DNA from: Nostocaceae cyanobacterium
GTDB lineage: Bacteria > Cyanobacteriota > Cyanobacteriia > Cyanobacteriales > Nostocaceae
Length of the DNA: 36,031 nucleotides
NCBI GenBank assembly: GCA_030065825.1
Contig: JASJCY010000032.1
Location: 1-36,031, forward strand
Direction of reading: 5' to 3'
The notes beneath the pieces were generated by a model. The model saw only the letters and a program-made list of their open reading frames with translations, was not told where the DNA came from and did no database searches. Shown in pieces: positions 25,615-32,537 of the stretch (the stretch's first letter is position 1; the number at the start of each line of letters is the position of its first letter). Position numbers and translations under genes: made by a program.

Positions 25615-25685
25615 GGCAGTTTAGCTTAATGGTAAAGCACCTTCTTTGCAAGAAGGGGATGACCGTTTGAATCGGTCCACTGCCA
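25615..25685 (+). tRNA. tRNA-like gene with anticodon UGC
   Basis: Cloverleaf: acceptor GGCAGT/ACTGCC, D-stem GCTT/AAGC, anticodon stem CCTTC/GAAGG with loop TTTGCAA giving TGC, and T-arm GACCG-TTTGAAT-CGGTC. The anticodon would be alanine, but the G3:U70 identity pair is absent (C3:G70), the T-loop has T in place of C56 and the last acceptor pair is mismatched. A tRNA-like RNA of the kind found in cyanobacterial tRNA arrays is the better reading. Confidence 0.6.
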
Positions 25686-25689
25686 AATT

Positions 25690-25756
25690 GCAACGTAGTT
25701 TAAGTAGAACACCTTGGAGTACACCAGGAGGTGCGGGTGCAAGTCCCGTCGTTGCT
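25690..25756 (+). tRNA. tRNA-like sequence X, copy 2
   Basis: Identical to the copy at 25521-25587, including flanks (AAATT before, TTTTGACA after). The pair of tRNA-like units thus forms a module repeated twice with a period of about 169 bp. Confidence 0.4.
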
Positions 25757-26027
25757 ATTTTGACATTCTTATCTTCCTAGTCAATTGTTAATCTTCATTA
25801 AAATTTTATTAAAATTACAAAAATAGTATTTTCTTCCCAAACTGTTCACCAGGTACCGTGTTTTTGATAATCATTCTCATTTTTGAGCTACGAGATTTCA
25901 AGGTTTACAGTCCCATATTTTTTGCTATAATTAGTATGTCGTTGGTTTATCCTGGAATTTTTTTTGTCATAATTTCTTGACATAACTAGATAATCCTTTG
26001 AATAGTACTTGCTTGTCAAATTACTAA

Positions 26028-26073
26028 TTCGGATTTATATCGCTTTATAGCCAAATACCGATATAAATCCGAA
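26028..26073. repeat. Hairpin with perfect 15-bp stem
   Basis: TTCGGATTTATATCG and its exact complement CGATATAAATCCGAA enclose a 16-base loop. It could be a terminator-like structure or a small inverted-repeat element. Between 25757 and 26027 I see nothing else but AT-rich sequence. Confidence 0.7.
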
Positions 26074-26114
26074 CTGGGATAATTTTATTGTTTCGCAAAC
26101 TTTCATTGGTGGAG

Positions 26115-26240
26115 TAGTGGTCTGTCCCATTAAATTTGATGGTAAAAATAATAACTTGTGGGTCAGGCATCCTTGCCTGACTACTGCACAGGCAGGATGC
26201 CTGTGCCACAACCCCTCAGAATTAATGGGACAAACCACTA
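26115..26240. mobile_element. MITE with GTGGTCTGTCCCATTA ends (first of two abutting)
   Basis: TAGTGGTCTGTCCCATTAAA at the left mirrors ATTAATGGGACAAACCACTA at the right. The core has two hairpins, GTCAGGCA...TGCCTGAC and CACAGGCA...TGCCTGTG. A flanking TA at both ends would fit IS630/Tc1-type target duplication. Confidence 0.75.
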
Positions 26241-26375
26241 GTGCTTTGTCCCATTAGTTTTGATGGCTAGTTTGTTTTATAGTCATATTTATATGACTTT
26301 GATTATTAGACTGGGACTTATAGTCCCAGGTGGGTGTGATGGAAACCCCATCATATTTTATGGGACAAACCACTA
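26239..26375. mobile_element. MITE with GTGCTTTGTCCCATTA ends (second of two abutting)
   Basis: TAGTGCTTTGTCCCATTAGT at the left mirrors TTTTATGGGACAAACCACTA at the right, sharing the CACTAG junction with the first. Its core differs (GACTGGGACTTATAGTCCCAG hairpin), so this is not a simple duplication. Confidence 0.75.
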
Positions 26376-26430
26376 GTAGGTTTCAAAGAGCGGATTATTG
26401 TTGTAGATAATTACCTGGAAAGATTGAGTG

Positions 26431-26835
26431 TCAAAATTCCAGTAACCTATTCTGTACGAAGGCATCCCCTTGTTTATAGTATGGCTGCATTTTGTCCTTA
26501 TCCCCTAATCTGATTACCAACACATCAGCAAGGCGATCGCTCGTTTCACCTCCAACACTTTCAGGTAAATTAAAATATCCCGGAACACCATATGCTGTAG
26601 GAATGCTCAAAACTTCTGGTGTTGTAATCTCAAATAGACTTTGGTGATATTCTTGTGTTACCTGATTTTGCTCATCAACCAGCAAATTTATTTTTTTTGG
26701 TGTTGTTCCTGATAGGCTTGTAGCTTTTTCTCTGACTCTCGGTGCGGCTGATGTTTGAATATTCCCACTCAAGGGTAGATGACTAAAAACTGTAGCAATG
26801 CTAAGAATTACCAAAACTCTCCAAATGACTTTCAT
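26431..26835 (-). CDS. Small exported protein of unknown function
   Basis: A 134-residue protein starting at ATG 26835, preceded by GGGGGTCAAGCC as a ribosome binding site; an upstream in-frame Met would add 13 residues. Residues 1-20 (VIWRVLVILSIATVFSHL) form a signal peptide or anchor. The mature part has no motif I recognise; GVPGYFNLPE and RLADVLVIRLGDKDK stand out. The gene lies alone after the two MITEs, and its function cannot be given. Confidence 0.7.
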   Translation of the reverse strand: MKVIWRVLVILSIATVFSHLPLSGNIQTSAAPRVREKATSLSGTTPKKINLLVDEQNQVTQEYHQSLFEITTPEVLSIPTAYGVPGYFNLPESVGGETSDRLADVLVIRLGDKDKMQPYYKQGDAFVQNRLLEF

Positions 26836-27050
26836 GGCTTGACCCCCTGTAATTATGATGAAAACCTGTAACAAATTCCCCAGATGTCAGACTTGTTACA
26901 TCCATCACCTAATAATTATCAATATCTAGCCTGATTAATTAGCGTTATACTTGCTACTCCTCACCTGGATGCTTTTGAGTCTTTTTTGAATATCTGGGTC
27001 TATATTTTAATATTACCAAGACTTACATAAATGCCACAAGGAAGACAATA

Positions 27051-27659
27051 TTATCCAATGGGAAGATTACCTGGATTTACCGCATGGATATACTCACTAC
27101 CTGAAGTGGGAAAACCTCTTTTATAACAAGCTTCTTCTGGCTTACCCCATCCCAACTGCAAAAGTATTTCCAAAAAGTTAGAATTCTCCCATTTCCACAA
27201 ACTTGCCCATTCGGTTCTCTGGGCTATTCTTTCTATATCAGATTTATGAATTTGGCGATGATCTTTACCATTATTGACACTTAAATAAAATTCCATATTC
27301 AAAGTAACTTCATGCCAAAATTTCAATATAGAATCTTTTTTAGTCTTTAATATTTCTAAGTCACTAGGTAAAGCAATTAATTGAGAATCTACTTCTGGAT
27401 ATTCAAAAGTTTGCCCTTTAATGGTTATTTGACGCCAGACAATACCAGAAACTTGATGTTCTCGTTGATATTGGTGAATTGTAGCTTTAAAATCTTGGTA
27501 GGCAGTGAATTTTTGTAGTCCTTCAGTTCTGATAAACTGGTCAAGTACAGGATTGCCAGAAACAGCTATATCTAACTTGAGACGCTTCCCTTTGAGGCAA
27601 GCTTGGCGTTCATCTGCCAAAATTTGAATTAGTTCCTCAGTAGTGTAAATTTTTGTCAT
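27051..27659 (-). CDS. Conserved hypothetical protein
   Basis: A 202-residue soluble protein that I do not recognise as a named family. The N-terminal half is helical and charged (TTEELIQILADERQACLKG), the middle has VSGIVWRQITIKGQTFEYPE, and the end is Trp-rich (TEWASLWKWENSNFLEIL). The ATG start lies in the last unit of a TTTGTCA heptamer array, so repeat length changes would alter its leader. Good codon continuity and the clean start argue for a real gene. Confidence 0.7.
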   Translation of the reverse strand: MTKIYTTEELIQILADERQACLKGKRLKLDIAVSGNPVLDQFIRTEGLQKFTAYQDFKATIHQYQREHQVSGIVWRQITIKGQTFEYPEVDSQLIALPSDLEILKTKKDSILKFWHEVTLNMEFYLSVNNGKDHRQIHKSDIERIAQRTEWASLWKWENSNFLEILLQLGWGKPEEACYKRGFPTSGSEYIHAVNPGNLPIG

Positions 27660-27770
27660 TTGTCATTTGTCATTTGTCATTTGTCATTTGTTATTTGTCA
27701 TTTGTTATTTGTTATTTGTTATTTGTCATTTGTTATTTGTAATTTGTTATTTGTAATTTGTTATTTATTC
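27657..27770. repeat. Heptamer array TTTGTCA/TTTGTTA overlapping a start codon
   Basis: About 15 units. Read on the reverse strand each unit is ATGACAA or a variant, and the last provides the start codon of the 27051-27659 gene. Confidence 0.88.
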
Positions 27771-27848
27771 TGTAGTACTTGCAGAAACTTTAGATATTAT
27801 CCCTTGAAATAAAGAAATGTTCCGTATCTAATTTCACTAAACAATAAT

Positions 27849-27873
27849 AGGGCAGACAAAATTAATCTGCCCT
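27849..27873 (-). terminator. Hairpin after the photosystem I factor gene
   Basis: AGGGCAGA pairs with TCTGCCCT around a 9-base loop, with T-rich sequence following on the reverse strand (ATTATTGTTT). It lies 6 bp beyond the stop and is a good factor-independent terminator candidate. Confidence 0.65.
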
Positions 27874-27878
27874 TATAA

Positions 27879-28463
27879 TTACTGAACTAATTCACTACTA
27901 AACTCATTGAAGGAACGCCGCTTTAACTCTACAGATTCCGAACGAGGTAATAAATCAAACATTTCCCGGAACTTATCATCTATTTCCTCAAACGGTACTT
28001 GACCGTTCTTATTCAAGACTACCTCACCAGACTGATTAAACACCACCACTTGGGGAACACCCCCAGAGTAATAATAACCAGCTTCTGTAGAAGTGTAATT
28101 ATCCTTGACAGGAAGAGTATCGACACCCAGAGGAATAATCTCAACCACCTTCCCATAAAATGCTTGTACTTGTGAGGGAATGAGTGCATATTGTTTGCAA
28201 TCACTACTGTCATCAATGTAGAAAAATAAAAAGGTGGGTTTATGTTCCCCTAAAGCCTGTGCTAAGGTTTGTTTCGGTGGAACTAGGGAACCATTACCAG
28301 AATAAACAACAAAAATATTTCCATCGTATCTGTCGTCATTGATACCTGCAAATGCTGGTTGTATATTTGTCGTCAACAGACAAATAAGTAGCAAAAATAG
28401 GGACAAAATCCGCCAACAGTCTGGAAAAAAATTGCGTAAAAATTGCGATCGTATACCAATCAT
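27879..28463 (-). CDS. Thylakoid membrane photosystem I accumulation factor
   Basis: A 194-residue protein matching the cyanobacterial family of this name, thought to help photosystem I accumulate. A signal or anchor segment spans residues 19-38 (LSLFLLLICLLT, then PAFA). The thioredoxin-like domain keeps the family blocks GNIFVVYSGNGSLVPP, FYIDDSSDCKQYA, GYYYSGGVPQVVVF, GQVPFEEID and LLPRSESVELKRRSFNEF. There is one Cys in the active-site position and no CxxC, so redox catalysis is not expected. The start is ATG. A hairpin with a 10-bp stem lies upstream at 28567-28593. Confidence 0.85.
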   Translation of the reverse strand: MIGIRSQFLRNFFPDCWRILSLFLLLICLLTTNIQPAFAGINDDRYDGNIFVVYSGNGSLVPPKQTLAQALGEHKPTFLFFYIDDSSDCKQYALIPSQVQAFYGKVVEIIPLGVDTLPVKDNYTSTEAGYYYSGGVPQVVVFNQSGEVVLNKNGQVPFEEIDDKFREMFDLLPRSESVELKRRSFNEFSSELVQ

Positions 28464-28566
28464 CCAAAGAAACCTTTTTAATCTTGATTTTTTCGCTAAT
28501 TTATGCTGAAACCAGCAACTTGGGGTGGATATATAATTACCTATGCCACCAAATTTTAAGATAACG

Positions 28567-28593
28567 CTAATTGGGATTTACTCTCCCAATTAG
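28567..28593. repeat. Hairpin upstream of the photosystem I factor gene
   Basis: CTAATTGGGA and TCCCAATTAG form a perfect 10-bp stem with a 7-base loop, 104 bp upstream of the start codon. It could be a leader structure or the end of an element. Confidence 0.55.
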
Positions 28594-28728
28594 AGTCAAG
28601 GTAAAAGCTAAACCCAATTACCCAAATCTTGCACCTAGATCGCAAACCCGGTTTATTGGCAATTATTGATCTATCACAACCCTAATTTTTCCTTCATAAA
28701 TCCGGTTTATAAGAAAATCGGGTGAAAA

Positions 28729-29107
28729 CCCCGTCTATGCACGAGCGGGGATGAAAACCGTAAGCAGGTTTTAACCTGCATTCGTGGTAAAATAGCGCTA
28801 ACAGGAACGGTAATTAACCTGTATAAAAACCCAACTGCCTAGGGGCAATCTGTACCTTGACAATTGTAGATATGGGGTTCTATTCCATAGTTCTAGTTTC
28901 TGCCCAGGAATAGGTAAAATCTGCATGGAAGCTAGACAAAACAGAATTCAAGTAAAACAAATTTTTGGAATAATCCACTACCCCCGGGCAGGGGGAAAGT
29001 TAACGCTCGAGGAGAGAACCACCTCTGGGTTAGATTTCGCAAGGGGTCTAATCTAAGTGGACTCGTTGAACCGAGAATCCCCGCGTCAAAAGACCGGGGA
29101 GTGTCAA
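28729..29107 (+). mobile_element. Remnant resembling an IS200/IS605 element with tnpB 3' end
   Basis: The left side has hairpin CCCCG...CGGGG (28729-28750) and another at 28764-28779. The right side ends in CCCCG...CGGGGAGTGTCAA (29079-29107), typical of cyanobacterial IS605 right ends. In the forward frame at 28988 onward the sequence reads GRGKVNARGENH, like the end of TnpB. The stem TTAGATT...AATCTAA (29030-29057) fits the omega-RNA region. tnpA and nearly all of tnpB are missing. Inference from pattern only. Confidence 0.5.
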
Positions 29108-29221
29108 TCATGGTTACCCTCGAATGGTGCAAGATATGACTGGCTTTTTTAGCAGAGATTCGCTAAACTCCCCCATATTAAATTTATAAATCTAAGATTA
29201 TTTAAAGACTAGGATACGGAT

Positions 29222-30559
29222 GTGGGAAATCAAATTCAACTGATAGATAGACTGAGACTGGCTTTGGCTGTATCGGTAGCAAAAAGTGTAACTTTCGCGG
29301 TGCGATCGCTGCGTTTGGGTGCAGCATCTGTGTTACCGGGTTCAATTGCGCGTCGTATAGAACCCCATCTATTGCAACTATTGAGTAAGCAAGTAAAAAG
29401 TGGGGTAATTCTCATTGCTGGGACTAATGGCAAAACTACCACGTCTTTGTTGTTAAAGGAGATTTTGTCACGTAAGGGTTATCGGGTAGCGCATAATTCT
29501 ACAGGTGCTAACTTGGAAAATGGCTTAGTAACCGCATTGATGGAAAGTAGCAGTTTCTTGGGGAAGCTGGATGTGGATTATGCCATTTTGGAAGTGGATG
29601 AGAATATTATCCCCAAGGTTTTGACACCAATTCAACCCCGGGTTATCCTCTGTTTAAATTTGTTCCGGGATCAATTGGACAGGTATGGGGAAGTTGATAC
29701 TATCAGTAAGCGATGGACAAAAGTCATTTCTAGTCTCCCACCAGAAACGGTAGTTATTCCCAATGCTGATGACCCGACTTTATGTTATCTCGGTCAGCAG
29801 TTAAAGCAGCAGGTTTCCTTTTTTGGTTTAACTGAACCCGGACATTATTTAGAAGCAATTCCCCACGCTGTTGATTCTATCTACTGTCCTCGTTGCGGAC
29901 ATTCCTTGGATTACAAAGGGGTTTATCTGTCCCATTTGGGAGATTTTACCTGTCCGAGTTGTGGCTTTAGTAAAAGTCAACCCACCCTCAATAGCCAAGA
30001 CTGGGAACAAATTCTAGTGGGGGTTTATAACAAATACAATACCCTAGCGGCTGCTACAGCTGCGAAAGAGTTGGGAATTGATGAAGATACCATCCGTGCA
30101 ACTATTCCCACCTTCCAAGCGGCTTTTGGTCGTGCTGAAGAGTTAAAAATAAATGGTAAGCGGGTGCGGATTTTGTTATCCAAAAATCCTGTGGGGACAA
30201 ATGAAACAATTCGTGTGGTAACTCAAAGCGAAGATACCACAACCCTTTTGGTGTTAAATGACAGGGTTCAGGATGGGGAAGATGTATCCTGGATTTGGGA
30301 TGTGGATACGGAGAAATTAGTCGCAAGGGGAGGAACTTTGGTGGTAAGTGGCGATCGCGTTTATGATATGGCACTAAGGCTACGTTATAGTCAAAAGTCC
30401 TCCCAAGATAATTTAAATTTAATTGTCAAAGAAGATTTACGGGAAGCAATTTCCACAGCTTTAGAACACACCCCGGCAGATGAAACTTTACATATTCTAC
30501 CCACCTACACAGCCATGTTAGATGTGCGGGAAGTTTTGACGGGAAGAAAAATCCGTTAG
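29222..30559 (+). CDS. murT: Mur ligase family protein MurT-like (lipid II isoglutaminyl synthase subunit)
   Basis: A 445-residue protein. MurT with its amidotransferase GatD amidates the D-Glu of lipid II using ATP. ATP-binding AGTNGKTTT is at 66-74, the Mur ligase central domain follows with EVDENIIPK, a zinc-ribbon pair CPRC (222-225) and CPSC (244-247) sits in the expected place, and the C-terminal DUF1727 domain ends with LPTYTAML. The start is GTG. I do not find gatD beside it: heptamer repeats and a reverse-strand gene come next, so the partner must be elsewhere. Confidence 0.85.
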   Translation: MGNQIQLIDRLRLALAVSVAKSVTFAVRSLRLGAASVLPGSIARRIEPHLLQLLSKQVKSGVILIAGTNGKTTTSLLLKEILSRKGYRVAHNSTGANLENGLVTALMESSSFLGKLDVDYAILEVDENIIPKVLTPIQPRVILCLNLFRDQLDRYGEVDTISKRWTKVISSLPPETVVIPNADDPTLCYLGQQLKQQVSFFGLTEPGHYLEAIPHAVDSIYCPRCGHSLDYKGVYLSHLGDFTCPSCGFSKSQPTLNSQDWEQILVGVYNKYNTLAAATAAKELGIDEDTIRATIPTFQAAFGRAEELKINGKRVRILLSKNPVGTNETIRVVTQSEDTTTLLVLNDRVQDGEDVSWIWDVDTEKLVARGGTLVVSGDRVYDMALRLRYSQKSSQDNLNLIVKEDLREAISTALEHTPADETLHILPTYTAMLDVREVLTGRKIR

Positions 30560-30745
30560 GAGTTTGGAGTTAAAAGTTTGGAGTTAAAAGTTTGGAGTTA
30601 AAAGTTTGGAGTTAAAAGTTTGGAGTTAAAAGTTAAAATTTTGGAGTTAAAAATTAAAAGTTAGGAGTTAGGAGTTAGAAATTAAAAGTTACGAGTTAAC
30701 AGTTAACAGTTAACCATCAACTGTCAACTGTCAACTGTCAACAGC
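30559..30745. repeat. Tandem repeat AGTTTGGAGTTAAA and related heptamers
   Basis: At least five 14-bp units (two heptamers each) start within a few bases of the murT stop codon, grading into AGTTAGG and TCAACTG units at 30660-30745. Confidence 0.88.
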
Positions 30746-30831
30746 TACAAGGGGATTTATTTTTACCTTTATCTTTTTACTTTTTACGCTTGTTGACGCT
30801 GTATCCCTACTAATTCTTACTCTTCCAGGAA

Positions 30832-31233
30832 CTATTGCAACTTCACTGCTGCACGTTGTAGTGGTAAAACTTCCTCTAAGGTTAATTCATGGTCAGAAGT
30901 TAAATGACTGCTACAACAAATGGTGCTAAAAAAAATTGGTTGATCAACTACTTCTGAAAAATGCTTTTCCAGTAGTAATCTAGAAGTAATATCTCCTAGT
31001 AACTCCGAAATATCTTTTGTTAATTGGTCTTTGTCATCACGATGCACCATTCTAAATTTAAATGGTGTTTCTCCAACCAATTCTTTCACAGCAGAGTCAA
31101 ATTTATCTAACTTACCTTCTACAAAAGCAAAGGATACTTTTGTGAAAAAATCCCACGCATCTGGAAAAATCTCGCGGATTTTTTCGAGATGATTTTCACC
31201 CTGGTAAACTAAAGTTGCAGTTTTACAATCCAT
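30832..31233 (-). CDS. Conserved hypothetical protein
   Basis: A 133-residue soluble protein starting at ATG 31233 (a TTG four codons earlier is also open). It begins CKTATLVYQGENHLEKIREI and has a DSAVKELVGETPFKFRM core and a C-terminal LTLEEVLPLQRAAVKL helix. Three Cys (one pair CC) are present. No motif I recognise; no operon partner. It is flanked by repeats on both sides. Confidence 0.6.
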   Translation of the reverse strand: MDCKTATLVYQGENHLEKIREIFPDAWDFFTKVSFAFVEGKLDKFDSAVKELVGETPFKFRMVHRDDKDQLTKDISELLGDITSRLLLEKHFSEVVDQPIFFSTICCSSHLTSDHELTLEEVLPLQRAAVKLQ

Positions 31234-31258
31234 GTTATTTAACAATGATGGTAGATGA

Positions 31259-31401
31259 AAGGTTATTTATAAAGTAAACCTTAAGACCTAATCAACGGGG
31301 GTTTCTCAGAGATTAAGTACAAGAATATTTAATACTTCACCCAGAGAAACCCGGTTTCTAACTACGTCCATAGATTTAGTATTTACTTTATAAATGGTCT
31401 G
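31259..31401. mobile_element. 143-bp MITE, GAGGTTATTTATAAAG family
   Basis: The left end AAGGTTATTTATAAAGTAAA mirrors TTTACTTTATAAATGGTCTG. The core has GGGGGTTTCTC and AGAAACCCGGTTTCT. It lies directly upstream of the reverse-strand hypothetical gene. Confidence 0.75.
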
Positions 31402-31583
31402 TGCAGACAAAAATAACAGTTACTACTTTGAATTTTAAACTAAAAAATACTCAACTACAGTTGATGTTAATTTTTGATGACTTAAACTACAATTAATAAT
31501 ACAATTACTAAGTACATCTCATCCCAAAAAAGCTGGGAAATCACAGTGGAATGGATCTGACTTAAGTCATATCTTCCAGATTT

Positions 31584-31612
31584 GTAGAGACGTAGCAATG
31601 CTACGTCTCTAC
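31584..31612. repeat. Perfect 29-nt palindrome GTAGAGACGTAGCA
   Basis: GTAGAGACGTAGCA, one A, TGCTACGTCTCTAC. A dispersed palindrome of a kind familiar in cyanobacterial genomes. From 31613 to 32060 I see no gene or clear structure. Confidence 0.85.
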
Positions 31613-32060
31613 TGACGGGGTTTCTTGAGAATGACTAATGGTGAAAGTCTAAATTTTACGTTTAGAAACCTAGTTTTTTGGTCTTGTTGTACTAACTAGC
31701 CACTATAAACTGCCTATACTTACATCTTGCACACTTCGTGTTAATACTGAATTATTTTTCTGGCAATAAACATATATTTTTAGCAAGAAATTGGAAAAAT
31801 AAAGGTTTGAAGCCTGCGTAGGCAGGGTTTGTTTGTATAGCTTTACTCTTATAGGGTATAGGTGCAAGATATGAGTATACAACAGACTAACAGACCTATA
31901 AACATTATCTTACCCCCGTAGTGCTGTTTCACCGCTACTGTGTCTGTGGTGCGTCAGTGCTACTACATGATATCTACTGACAATCAATGACACCAAGTTT
32001 GAATAATTACTTACTATATTGTTAGGGGTATTGCTAAATGGTAAATGCTGAACCCATTGA

Positions 32061-32276
32061 GGACTTACGATATTCTCACAATTGGTCGGAGGTGCGTGTA
32101 GACGCGTAGCGACTACCTTTGGAAGCCACTACTCTACGAGAACACTACGTGAACGTGTCTACACTCCTGCGGAGAAGCAAGCTACGTAGAGTCACTACAA
32201 ACCCTAATTTACCGTACATTATTTATCATGGGTGTCACAGATCCTACACTTAATAAATGTGCCAGTTGCCTAAGTC
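32061..32276. mobile_element. MITE with GGACTTACG ends
   Basis: GGACTTACGATATTCTCACA at the left and TGTGCCAGTTGCCTAAGTC at the right form an imperfect inverted repeat. It is the second copy, in the opposite orientation, of the element at 5139-5259, longer because of a GC-rich insert around 32093-32200. The next MITE begins three bases after it. Confidence 0.6.
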
Positions 32277-32279
32277 TTA

Positions 32280-32419
32280 GAGGTTATTTATAAAGTAAAC
32301 GTTAAGACCCAAGAAACCGGGTTTCTCCGGGTGAAGTATCGAATATTATCGTACTTAGTCTGAGAGAAACCCGGTTTCTAACCACCCATAGACTTAATAT
32401 TTAGTTTATAAATGGTCTC
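32280..32419. mobile_element. 140-bp MITE, GAGGTTATTTATAAAG family
   Basis: GAGGTTATTTATAAAGTAAA mirrors TTTAGTTTATAAATGGTCTC. The core has AGAAACCGGGTTTCT and AGAAACCCGGTTTCT. TTA flanks both ends (32277-32279 and 32420-32422 in part), as at 13334. It lies 118 bp upstream of the kinase-NACHT gene. Confidence 0.8.
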
Positions 32420-32537
32420 TTACCATTAAGATGTAGTTTGCTAGTCTGCGACAGTTTCAACTACCTGTCTACCCTATTTCCTATTCTCTGTTCCCGACTT
32501 CTACAAGAAGTCTAATAACTGTTGAGATGAACATGAT

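Noticed and set aside
25615-25685. Functional tRNA-Ala(UGC)
   Set aside because: The G3:U70 alanine identity pair is missing and the T-loop and acceptor stem carry changes, so I list it as tRNA-like only.
28932-29132. Reverse-strand 66-codon open frame
   Set aside because: It lies antisense to the IS605-like right end and is explained by that structured segment.
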